Assembly: GCF_008704555.1 (NCBI RefSeq) | Contig: NZ_CP023702.1 | Span: forward strand, 7,486,001 to 7,550,000 | Direction of reading: 5' to 3' | DNA from: Streptomyces nitrosporeus | GTDB taxonomy: Bacteria; Actinomycetota; Actinomycetes; Streptomycetales; Streptomycetaceae | Length of the DNA stretch: 64,000 bases | Shown: positions 16,423 to 24,310 of the stretch, in pieces | Layout of the letters: each line of letters begins with the position of its first letter | Position numbering within the stretch: the first letter of the stretch is position 1 | Notes under the pieces: model-generated | Told to the model about the DNA's origin: nothing | What the model saw: only the letters and a program-made list of their open reading frames with translations | The model's database searches: none | Position numbers and translations under genes: made by a program

Positions 16423-17280
16423 GTGAGATCTGCTGAAGAGAGTCCCGGCAATCCGAGGCGCGGCCACACCCTGTCGGCCGCGGGCGTGACCGTCGCGTAC
16501 GACGGAACGGACGTCGTGCACGACGCCGGCCTGACGCTGCGCCCCGGCCGGGTCACCGCGCTCGTCGGGCCCAACGGCAGCGGCAAATCGACCCTCCTGC
16601 GCACCCTGGCCCGACTGCAGCGGGCCAGGACGGCCACGCTCACCATCGACACCGACACCGACGGCCTGGCCCTGACCGCCCGTGAGTTCGCCGGCCGGGT
16701 GGCGCTGCTGACCCAGAGCCGCCCCACCCCCGGCGGGCTGACCGTACGGGACGTCGTGGAGTTCGGCCGCTACCCCTACCGCGGGCGCTGGGGCAGGCAG
16801 GACCCCGGCGGCCGGGCCGCCGTCGACCGCGCCCTGGCGATGACGGGTGTCGAGGACCTCGCCGACCGGGGCGCCGAGCACCTCTCCGGCGGGCAGCTCC
16901 AGCGCGTGTGGCTGGCGGGCTGCCTCGCACAGGAGACCGGCGTCCTCCTCCTCGACGAGCCGACGACCTACCTCGACCTCCGGTACCAGGTCGAACTCCT
17001 CGACCTCATCCGCGACCTGACGGACGACCACGGCATCGCCGTCGGCGTCGTCCTGCACGACCTCGACCAGGCGGCGGCCGTCGCCGACCGGATCGTCCTG
17101 CTCCACGCGGGACGTGTCATCGCCGACGGCACGCCGCAGGAGGTCCTCACCCCCGAACGCCTCACCGACACGTACGGCATCCGCATCGACGTCGATACGG
17201 ACCCCCTCACCGGCCGGCTGCGCACCCGCGCCGTGGGCCGGCACCACACCCGGAGCGAAAGGCTCAGCACCACCCCATGA
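16423..17280 (+). CDS. Iron-siderophore ABC transporter ATPase (FecE/FhuC-like)
   Basis: 285 residues. Walker A is VGPNGSGKSTLLRTL, the signature is EHLSGGQLQRVWLA, Walker B is GVLLLDEPTTYLD (the DEPTTYLD form typical of iron-siderophore ATPases), and the switch His is in VVLHDLDQA. It powers import of ferric siderophores through the fused permease encoded two genes on. The GTG at 16423 lies just after the iron box; an ATG at 16421 would stop at once. No ribosome site is visible, so a leaderless mRNA is likely. Its stop overlaps the next start (ATGA). Confidence 0.93.
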   Translation: MRSAEESPGNPRRGHTLSAAGVTVAYDGTDVVHDAGLTLRPGRVTALVGPNGSGKSTLLRTLARLQRARTATLTIDTDTDGLALTAREFAGRVALLTQSRPTPGGLTVRDVVEFGRYPYRGRWGRQDPGGRAAVDRALAMTGVEDLADRGAEHLSGGQLQRVWLAGCLAQETGVLLLDEPTTYLDLRYQVELLDLIRDLTDDHGIAVGVVLHDLDQAAAVADRIVLLHAGRVIADGTPQEVLTPERLTDTYGIRIDVDTDPLTGRLRTRAVGRHHTRSERLSTTP

Positions 17281-18266
17281 GACGCCTCCTTCTCGCCGCG
17301 GCGGCGACCGCCGCGGCCCTCACCCTCACGGCCTGCGGAACCACCGAACCCGCCGCCACCGACTCCGCCGCCGGTTCCGCGAAGGACGCCGGCCCGATCA
17401 CCCTGACCGACGCGTCCGGCACCGAGGTGAAGCTCGACAAGCCCGCCACCAAGGTCGTCGGGACCGAGTGGAACGTCGTCGAGAGCCTGGTCTCCCTCGG
17501 CGTCGACCCCGCGGGCGTCGCCGACGTCAAGGGCTACACGACGTGGGTCAAGGCCGCCCCGCTGAAGAACGACCCCAAGGACATAGGCACCCGCGGCGAG
17601 CCGAGCATGGACACCGTCGCCTCGCTCTCGCCCGACCTGATCGTCACCACCGACGACCTGCCCGAGGCGGCCGTGAAGCAGTTGCGTGAGGTCGCCCCGG
17701 TCCTCCAGGTCACCTCCGCGGACTCCTCGGACCAGATCGGGCAGATGTTCGAGACTGTGGACCTCATCGCCGAGGCCACCGGCACCGAGGACCGGGCCGC
17801 GGAGCTCAGGAAGCAGTTCGACGCGAAGACGGCCGAAGGCAAGAAGGCCCTCGCCGACGCGGGCCTGGCCGGCGCGGACATCGCCTTCGCCGACGGCTAC
17901 GTGACCTCCAACCAGGTCTCCGTCCGCCCCTACACCAGCGGTTCCCTCATCGGAGCCGTCAACGAGGAGCTGGGCCTGAAGAACGCCTGGACCCTCGAGG
18001 GCGACAAGGCGTACGGCCTCGCCGCGACCGACGTCGAGGGCCTCACCGCTCTCGGTGACGGTGTCCACTTCGCCTACATCGGCAACGACGGGGACAAGAA
18101 CAGCAACCCCTTCAGCGGCGTGCTGACCGGGAACTCCGTATGGAAGTCCCTGCCGTTCGTCAAGGCCGGCGACGTCCACCGGCTGGACGACGGCATCTGG
18201 ATGTTCGGCGGCCCCGCGTCGATGGAGGCGTACACCGACTCCCTCGTGGAAGCGCTGACGAAGTAA
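17277..18266 (+). CDS. Iron-siderophore substrate-binding lipoprotein
   Basis: 329 residues. The lipoprotein signal LLLAAAATAAALTLTACGTT ends with Cys at the lipobox. A type III periplasmic-binding fold (PF01497) follows, with VVGTEWNVVESLVSLGVDPA, DTVASLSPDLIVTT, YVTSNQVSVRPYTSGS and VHRLDDGIWMFGGPAS. It is anchored to the outer face of the membrane and delivers ferric siderophore to the permease. The start overlaps the ATPase stop by four bases, giving translational coupling. The siderophore type cannot be read from sequence. Confidence 0.93.
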   Translation: MRRLLLAAAATAAALTLTACGTTEPAATDSAAGSAKDAGPITLTDASGTEVKLDKPATKVVGTEWNVVESLVSLGVDPAGVADVKGYTTWVKAAPLKNDPKDIGTRGEPSMDTVASLSPDLIVTTDDLPEAAVKQLREVAPVLQVTSADSSDQIGQMFETVDLIAEATGTEDRAAELRKQFDAKTAEGKKALADAGLAGADIAFADGYVTSNQVSVRPYTSGSLIGAVNEELGLKNAWTLEGDKAYGLAATDVEGLTALGDGVHFAYIGNDGDKNSNPFSGVLTGNSVWKSLPFVKAGDVHRLDDGIWMFGGPASMEAYTDSLVEALTK

Positions 18267-18270
18267 CCCG

Positions 18271-20340
18271 ATGGCCGTCACCGCAGACAGCACCACCGCC
18301 CCCCGTCCAGCGGCTCTCACGTCCCGGACGGGGGCGGCGGCGGTGACGACCGCGCTCCTGGTCCTGGTCGCCGCCCTCGCACTCCTCGACATCACCCAGG
18401 GCACCGCCTCCGTCGGGGCCGGAGAGGTGTGGAAGGCACTCACCGGCCGGGCCGACGCCGCCGACGCCTCCGTCGTCGTCGCCTCACGCCTGCCCCGCAT
18501 GACCGCCGGACTCCTCGTCGGAGCCGTGCTCGGCATGGCCGGCGCCGCCCTCCAGACGGTCAGCCGCAACGTCCTCGCCTCGCCCGACACCCTCGCGGTC
18601 AACGCCGGTTCCTACCTCGCCCTCGGCGCGGTCGCCGTCACCGGCACCTCGCTCCCGATCCTGGCCTCCTCCGGCGTCGCCTTCGTGGGCGGGCTCGCCG
18701 CGGCGGCCGTCGTACTCGGACTCTCCGGGCTCGGGACCGGCACCGTCCGGCTCGTCCTCGCCGGCAGCGCGCTCGCCCTCGGACTCGGTTCCGTCACCGA
18801 GGGGATGCTCCTGCTGTTCCCCGAACAGACCGAGGGCCTCTACCGGTGGAACCAGGGCAGCATCGGCCAGAACGGCTTCGACGGCGTGGTGCAGATGGCC
18901 CCCGTCGCCCTCGCCGGCCTCGTCGGACTGCTGCTGGCCGGCCGTCGCGTCGACGCGCTCTCCCTCGGCGACGACGCCGCACGCGGACTCGGCGTCCCGG
19001 TACGCTCCACCCGCGTCACGGTCGTCGTCCTCGCGGCACTGCTCTCCGCCTCGGCCGTCACCCTCGCCGGCCCGATCGGCTTCGTCGGCCTGTGCGCCCC
19101 CGCGCTCGTACGCCCCCTCGCCCGCCGCTTCCGCGCCTTCGCCCGGAACCGCGCGCACGTACCCGTCGCCGGCCTCGCCGGAGCCGCGCTGGTCCTCGGA
19201 TCCGACGTGGCCCTGAGGGCCCTGGTCAGCGCGGACTCGGCGGTCCGGGTGCCCACCGGTGTCGTCACCAGCCTCGTCGGCGCGGTGTTCCTGGTCGTGA
19301 TGGCGGTCCGGGCCAAGGACACCTCCGAGGCCGCGGCACCGGACCGGCTGCGCATCCGCAGCCGGAAGGTCTTCGTCAGCACCCTGTCCGTCCTGGTCCT
19401 CGCCCTCGTCGGCGTGACGGTCGCCTCCGTCCTGCTGGGCGACAGCAAGCTGCTGCTCGGCGACGTCGCCAACTGGGCCCAGGGCACGGCCGGCCGGACC
19501 GTGACCTTCGTCCTGGACACCCGCGTCCCCCGGGTCCTCGCGGCACTCCTCGCGGGCGCCGCACTCGCCCTGGCGGGCACGCTCGTCCAGGCGGTGACCC
19601 GCAACCCGCTCGCGGAACCCGGCGTCCTCGGCGTCTCCGGAGGCGCCGCGCTCGGGGCGGTGCTCCTGGTGACCACGGTCCCGGCCGCCGGAGCCTGGGG
19701 AGTGGCGGGCGCGGCCTTCGCGGGCGCGGCCGTCACCGCCGTACTCGTCTTCGGACTCGCCGCGCGCGGAGGGTTCCCGCGAAACCGCCTGGTCCTCGTC
19801 GGCATTGGCTTCCAGGCCGGCACGACCGCCCTGATCAGCCTGCTCATCGTGCTGACCGACCCGTTCAACGCGACGAAGGCGCTCACCTGGCTGTCCGGCT
19901 CGACCTACGGCCGCACCATGCCCGATGTGCTCCCCCTCCTGGCCGTCCTCGTGGCCGGCTGCGCCGTGGCGGCCGTACGGCGCACGGAACTCGACCTGGT
20001 CGCACTCGACGAGGACACCCCGCGGCTCCTGGGCATGCGACTGGCCCCCGGACGGCTCGCCCTGCTGACGCTGAGCGTGCTGCTCAGCGCCACCGCCGTC
20101 GCCGCGGCCGGGACGATCGGCTTCGTCGGGCTCGTGGCACCCCACGCCGCCCGCGCCCTGGTGGGCCGGCGGCACGTACGTGTGGTCCCGGTCGCCGTCC
20201 TCCTGGGCGCGTTGCTCGTGTGCACCGCGGACCTGCTCGGCCGCACGGTGATCGCACCGGCCCAGCTCGGCGCCGGGCTGATGACGGCGGTGATCGGGAC
20301 CCCGTACTTCCTCTACCTGCTGGTGCGCAGCCGCCGTTGA
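18271..20340 (+). CDS. Fused double FecCD siderophore permease (FhuB-like)
   Basis: 689 residues made of two tandem FecCD permease units, roughly 1-345 and 350-689. Each carries the family motif: GAVLGMAGAALQTVSRN and GPIGFVGLCAPALVRPLARR in the first, LVQAVTRNPLAEPGVLGVSG and GTIGFVGLVAPHAARALVGR in the second. About twenty membrane helices are expected. Most Streptomyces have separate FecC and FecD genes; the fusion resembles E. coli FhuB. It follows the binding-protein stop by four bases and completes the iron-box operon. Confidence 0.93.
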   Translation: MAVTADSTTAPRPAALTSRTGAAAVTTALLVLVAALALLDITQGTASVGAGEVWKALTGRADAADASVVVASRLPRMTAGLLVGAVLGMAGAALQTVSRNVLASPDTLAVNAGSYLALGAVAVTGTSLPILASSGVAFVGGLAAAAVVLGLSGLGTGTVRLVLAGSALALGLGSVTEGMLLLFPEQTEGLYRWNQGSIGQNGFDGVVQMAPVALAGLVGLLLAGRRVDALSLGDDAARGLGVPVRSTRVTVVVLAALLSASAVTLAGPIGFVGLCAPALVRPLARRFRAFARNRAHVPVAGLAGAALVLGSDVALRALVSADSAVRVPTGVVTSLVGAVFLVVMAVRAKDTSEAAAPDRLRIRSRKVFVSTLSVLVLALVGVTVASVLLGDSKLLLGDVANWAQGTAGRTVTFVLDTRVPRVLAALLAGAALALAGTLVQAVTRNPLAEPGVLGVSGGAALGAVLLVTTVPAAGAWGVAGAAFAGAAVTAVLVFGLAARGGFPRNRLVLVGIGFQAGTTALISLLIVLTDPFNATKALTWLSGSTYGRTMPDVLPLLAVLVAGCAVAAVRRTELDLVALDEDTPRLLGMRLAPGRLALLTLSVLLSATAVAAAGTIGFVGLVAPHAARALVGRRHVRVVPVAVLLGALLVCTADLLGRTVIAPAQLGAGLMTAVIGTPYFLYLLVRSRR

Positions 20341-20452
20341 CGCCCGGGGCGCACCGCCCGTACCCCGGTACGGCCCCGGACGGCAGCGCGCTCCCGCCTC
20401 CCCCGGGCAGGCGGAGCCTCCGGACGGCGGGGCCTTCCGCCCGTGCCGGGGC

Positions 20453-20496
20453 GGGGTGCCCGTGTCGGGACGGGAGCGCCCCGGTACGGGCACCCC
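20453..20496 (+). terminator. Hairpin after the siderophore operon
   Basis: GGGGTGCCCGT (20453-20463) and ACGGGCACCCC (20486-20496) are perfect 11-base arms with a 22-base GC-rich loop. The position, about 110 bases after the permease stop, fits a transcription terminator. Confidence 0.45.
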
Positions 20497-20620
20497 GGCG
20501 CCCGAGCGCCGAACGCCGTTGCCCTCGCCGGGGCTTGCGTCCGGGGCGGGGGCCGGCCGGAGGACCCCGTACGGCGGGGGCGGGCCCCGGGCCGTGCCGC
20601 GCGCGCCATAAGGTGACCGC

Positions 20621-21739
20621 ATGTCTGCCAGGTTGAGTTCCATCAAGACCCGCACAGCGCTCCGGTCGTCGGCGCGCGTCTCCGCCGATCTGCTGCTGGT
20701 CCTCGTGGCGGCCGCGGTGACCCTGTGGGTCCTGGGCCGCATGTGGTCGGTGGTCTGGCCCTTGATGGTCGGCCTGTTCCTCACCACTCTGACCTGGCCC
20801 CTGGCACGCTTCCTGCGCCGGCACGGCTGGGCCCCGGCGCTCGCCGCCTCGACCGTGACCGTACTGGCCCTGGCGGTCGGCGGAGGCATCGTGGCGCTGA
20901 TCGCCGTTCCCGTGGCGTCACAGTCGGGTGAACTGACGGACGGTGTGGTCGAAGGCATCCAGCGACTCCGCGAATGGGCCGCGGGCCCCCCGCTGAACAT
21001 CGGCGACGCCCAGATCACCGAAGCCCTCGACTCCGCGATCGCCCGCATCCAGGACAGCCTGGGCACCACGGTCTCCGCCGTGGCCACCGGCGTGGGCACG
21101 GTCGTCAACGGAGTGGTCACCGCGGTCCTGGCCGTCTTCCTGATGTTCTTCTTCCTCAAGGACGGCCCCCGGTTCCTCCCCTGGCTCCGCCGCCAACTGC
21201 CCGGCCGGCTCGCCACGGACATCCCCGTCGTCGCCGAGCGCAGCTGGGACACCCTGGGCGCGTTCGTGCGCTCGCAGGCCCTCGTCGGGCTGCTCGACGC
21301 GGTCTTCATCGGGCTCGGCCTGTGGGTCCTCGGGGTGCCGCTCGTGCTCCCGCTGGCCGTACTGACCTTCGTGTCCGCCTTCGTGCCGATCATCGGCGCC
21401 CTGTTCGCCGGGTTCGTCGCGGTGCTCATCGCACTGGTGTCGAACGGGCTGACCGACGCACTGCTCGTGCTGGCGATCATCGTCGTCGTCCAGCAGCTGG
21501 AGGGCAACGTCTTCCAGCCCATGATCCAGAGCCGCGGTCTCGGCCTGCATGCGGCGGTGATCCTGCTGGCCGTCACTCTGGGCGGCAGCCTGGCCGGCAT
21601 CGTGGGGAGCCTGCTGGCCGTGCCGGTGGCCGCGCTGATCGCCGTCCTCTGGAACTACGTACGCGAACAGCTCGGCGAGCCGTCCCAGGAGCCCGGTGCC
21701 GGTGCGCAGCCGCCCGGCGGCACGGTCACCCCGGCCTGA
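20621..21739 (+). CDS. AI-2E family transporter (PF01594)
   Basis: 372 residues with about eight membrane helices in the UPF0118/AI-2E layout: a pair near the N-terminus, a central helical soluble part (LTDGVVEGIQRLREWA), then AVFLMFFFLKDGPRF and the C-terminal block VSAFVPIIGALFAGF, QQLEGNVFQPMIQSRGLGLH. The family includes exporters, Na+/H+ antiporters and autoinducer-related proteins; the substrate is unknown. ATG 20621 opens the frame. It is probably monocistronic. Confidence 0.9.
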   Translation: MSARLSSIKTRTALRSSARVSADLLLVLVAAAVTLWVLGRMWSVVWPLMVGLFLTTLTWPLARFLRRHGWAPALAASTVTVLALAVGGGIVALIAVPVASQSGELTDGVVEGIQRLREWAAGPPLNIGDAQITEALDSAIARIQDSLGTTVSAVATGVGTVVNGVVTAVLAVFLMFFFLKDGPRFLPWLRRQLPGRLATDIPVVAERSWDTLGAFVRSQALVGLLDAVFIGLGLWVLGVPLVLPLAVLTFVSAFVPIIGALFAGFVAVLIALVSNGLTDALLVLAIIVVVQQLEGNVFQPMIQSRGLGLHAAVILLAVTLGGSLAGIVGSLLAVPVAALIAVLWNYVREQLGEPSQEPGAGAQPPGGTVTPA

Positions 21740-21856
21740 GAGCTCCGGCCCCCCGCCCGCCGGCTGCCCGGCCGAGCCGTGGCGGACGGCAGTGACCTGC
21801 CAGGCCCCGGATCGTTGGACCGGTGAGCGGTACAGGACCGGAGGACGGGCGCCCCG

Positions 21857-22477
21857 ATGACGACAGTTCGGCAGAAGCACACCCGCCGGGGTGCGCTGAG
21901 TGTCTGCGCCGCAGTGGTGCTCGCCGTCACCGCGGGCGGCTGCGGAAACGGCGGTGACGACGCGAAACCGTCCGCGGCCGTCCGCACGGCGCCCCCGGCC
22001 GTGGAGCCGGGGACGCCGCCCACGGCCTCGCGGTCTCCCGCGGACCCTGACCCGGACTCGGAGGCCGAGACGGAGGTGCTGAGGGTCTACTCCGCCATGT
22101 CGGCGGAGCGGATGAAGGCGTACCGGACGGCCTCGGCGCGCGGAACCGACCTCGCCGAGTACGCGGCCCCCGGTGTCCTGTCGGCCTTCTCGGCAGAGCT
22201 GGCCCGTATGCGGAAGGACCGCACGGTGATCCGCGGCGACCTCGGTCACCGGCCGCGGGTGACCCGCCTCGACACCGGCGCGCCGCTGCCCACCGCGAGG
22301 GTCGAGGACTGCGTGGACCAGTCGGAGCGGAGGGTCCTGGACACCCTGACCGGCTGGCCGATGCCGCTGCCCACGGACCAGCCGTCGCGGTACCGCGTCG
22401 AGGCGACGGTGGAACGCGGGGACAGCGGGCGATGGAAGGTGACCGGCTACGACCCGGACCTCTCACAACCGTGCTGA
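21857..22477 (+). CDS. Putative lipoprotein
   Basis: 206 residues. A basic N-terminus and hydrophobic stretch (LSVCAAVVLAVTAGGC) end in a lipobox Cys at about residue 29. A disordered Pro/Thr-rich linker follows, then an alpha/beta domain starting TEVLRVYSAMSAERMKAY and ending VEDCVDQSERRVLDT and YRVEATVERGDSGRWKVTGY. This SnoaL/NTF2-like tail pattern is common in Streptomyces lipoproteins. No specific function is inferred. Confidence 0.72.
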   Translation: MTTVRQKHTRRGALSVCAAVVLAVTAGGCGNGGDDAKPSAAVRTAPPAVEPGTPPTASRSPADPDPDSEAETEVLRVYSAMSAERMKAYRTASARGTDLAEYAAPGVLSAFSAELARMRKDRTVIRGDLGHRPRVTRLDTGAPLPTARVEDCVDQSERRVLDTLTGWPMPLPTDQPSRYRVEATVERGDSGRWKVTGYDPDLSQPC

Positions 22478-22590
22478 CGTGGGCGCCCGCACCGTCCCTC
22501 GTTTCCCCGGGAAGCCGACACAACCATCCATGTCGCTCAAGGGTCACATCAAGTGGGAGCAAACAGCTCTCGGACACACAAGGGGGAAAA

Positions 22591-23040
22591 ATGGGAAGCA
22601 TGCGTAGCCTCGCGGCCGCCGGAGCGCTGACCGCGCTGGTGGTGGGGACCACGACCGCCTTCGGCGCAAGCGCCTCCGCCGCGCCCAACGTCACACCGCA
22701 GGGCGTCTGCGGCAGCTCCTACAAGACGGTGAACTCGGCGCCCATCGGCTCGCTGGGCACGGTCTACCTGACGTACAACTCCTCGAACGGCAGGAACTGC
22801 GTCGCGACCATCCGCACCAACCCGGGCACGGCCAAGGCCATGTCCGTGTACCTCTACGTCCCCGACACCGACGAGTGGGCCGGCGACTCCGGGAACTACA
22901 CCTCCTACGCGGGCCCGGGATACGTCTACGGCAAGAACCACTGCGTGAGCTGGGGCGGCAGCATCGACAACGTGTACGTGTCGGTGGACAACTCCAACTG
23001 CGCCGCCTTCAAGGAGCGCCGGACCACCGAAGTCCGCTGA
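22591..23040 (+). CDS. SapA-like secreted (spore-associated) protein
   Basis: 149 residues. A signal peptide (MGSMRSLAAAGALTALVVG to SASA) is followed by a compact domain of about 115 residues with four cysteines: GVCGSSYKTV, NGRNCVATIRT, KNHCVSWGG and DNSNCAAF. The order and spacing resemble spore-associated protein A of S. coelicolor, including GNYTSYAGPGYVYGKNHC. Secretion and two disulfides are expected. SapA-type proteins are found on spores, but the function is unknown. AAGGGGG precedes ATG 22591. Confidence 0.72.
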   Translation: MGSMRSLAAAGALTALVVGTTTAFGASASAAPNVTPQGVCGSSYKTVNSAPIGSLGTVYLTYNSSNGRNCVATIRTNPGTAKAMSVYLYVPDTDEWAGDSGNYTSYAGPGYVYGKNHCVSWGGSIDNVYVSVDNSNCAAFKERRTTEVR

Positions 23041-23139
23041 CGCGGGCGGCTTCGCCGTGACCGTGGCGGGCGGCACTCCGCGGCCGTCCGCCACGGCACA
23101 CCTCACGTCCCCGGGCCCGTGGCCTCCGGGCCAGGCCGT

Positions 23140-23448
23140 TCAGGGCGAGGCGGAGGGACGGGCCGGTGCCCCTGAAGAAGCGGCGGGCCCGCCCTTCGCC
23201 CCGGACACGCCCACATACCAGTCGTCGGCCTCGGTCATGCCGTCCATGCTCGGCTGGTACGCCTTGACGACATCGTCCGCATCCTTGAAATACACGGTGG
23301 CGCACAGGCGGTAGCGATGACCGTCCGGAGCCTGCACCACCGCCTCCGGCGCGATCCATACGAACTTCCCCCGCTCGTTCCACTTACGGCGGGCGAACGT
23401 CAAAGTGGGGTCCGCCGCACCGCGCGTCAGCACGTCGGACCAGCTCAT
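23140..23448 (-). CDS. DUF2829 / Tad2-like small protein
   Basis: 102 residues. The core TFARRKWNERGKFVWIAPEA, then YRLCATVYFKDADDVVKAYQ, and PSMDGMTEADDWYV matches the DUF2829 layout: a basic residue plus W near the N-terminus, an aromatic strand, then W/Y-x-PS-xxDMxAxDW. Phage members (Tad2) bind cyclic ADP-ribose isomers and block Thoeris defence. Bacterial chromosomal members are of unknown role. The C-terminal tail (GPAASSGAPARPSASP) is disordered. ATG 23448 is used; a GTG at 23457 is an alternative. No prophage genes surround it. Confidence 0.6.
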   Translation of the reverse strand: MSWSDVLTRGAADPTLTFARRKWNERGKFVWIAPEAVVQAPDGHRYRLCATVYFKDADDVVKAYQPSMDGMTEADDWYVGVSGAKGGPAASSGAPARPSASP

Positions 23449-23641
23449 GTCTGTCACGCCACCACCATAGGACTCCGTACTCCGCGTGAACCAGGGGTGG
23501 TTGACGAGGCAGGGCGCAACTGGTAACAGGGTGCACGGTCCTGGGGAACTCCCCGCAGCCCGCAGCCGGAAGGAACGGTCCGCCGGACGGGACAGGCGAC
23601 CACCTCCGGAACAGGGGACGGCCCGCCGGCGGGGCGCCGGG

Positions 23642-24310
23642 TCAGGCTTCCCCCGCGTGGACCGCCACGAGCGCGGCCTCGACCCGGTTGCGGGCACCGG
23701 TGGTCCGCAGGATCGAGGAGATGTGCACCTTGACGGTGCCCTCCGCCAGCACGAGCCGCCCGGCGATCTCCGTGTTGGTCAGGCCCTGGCCGACAAGGCG
23801 CAGCACCTCCCGCTCGCGCGGGGTGAGGCGGTCGAACCGCGCGCGGGCGTCGTGAGCCCGGCCGGATTCGCCCACCCGGCGGCCGGTGAGGAGACGGCGG
23901 GCCACGGACGGGGAGAAGAAGGCCCCGCCACCGGCCACGGCGTGCACGCCCAGCAGCAGTTCGTGCGGGGAACCGGACTTCAGGACGAAACCGTCGGCCC
24001 CGAGCCGTAGCGCCTCGGCCACGTAGTCGTCCTCGCCGAACGTCGTGACGAACAGACAGGGGAGCGGCGGTCCGGCGCGGCGGAGTTCGCGCAGGACCTC
24101 CAGTCCGGAGAGACCCGGCATACGGATGTCGAGGACCACGGCGTCCGGACGGCACGCCCGTGCGGCGGCGAGCGCCTCATGGCCCGTGCCGGCCTCGCCG
24201 ATGACGTCGATGGCGGGGTCGGTGCCCAGGATGCCGACGATCCCGGCCCGTACCAGGGGCTCGTCGTCGGCGACCAGCACACGTACCCGCGCGGGCAGGG
24301 GCTCTTTCAA
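23642..24310 (-). CDS. NarL/LuxR-family response regulator
   Basis: 222 residues. The receiver has the acidic pair in LVADDEPLVRAG, the phospho-acceptor Asp in AVVLDIRMPGLSGLEVL, the Thr in LFVTTFGEDDY and Lys in FVLKSG. The C-terminal LuxR helix-turn-helix is LTPREREVLRLVGQGLTNTE, ending TVKVHISSILRTTGARNR. It is the DNA-binding partner of the upstream histidine kinase, with which it overlaps by four bases (ATGA). Its targets are unknown. Confidence 0.95.
   Translation of the reverse strand: MKEPLPARVRVLVADDEPLVRAGIVGILGTDPAIDVIGEAGTGHEALAAARACRPDAVVLDIRMPGLSGLEVLRELRRAGPPLPCLFVTTFGEDDYVAEALRLGADGFVLKSGSPHELLLGVHAVAGGGAFFSPSVARRLLTGRRVGESGRAHDARARFDRLTPREREVLRLVGQGLTNTEIAGRLVLAEGTVKVHISSILRTTGARNRVEAALVAVHAGEA

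Noticed and set aside
18484..21600. A 1038-codon open frame on the minus strand
   Set aside because: It lies antisense to the siderophore permease and AI-2E transporter genes, has a low-complexity Arg/Asp/Gly/Glu composition and no domain. It is a high-GC shadow frame.
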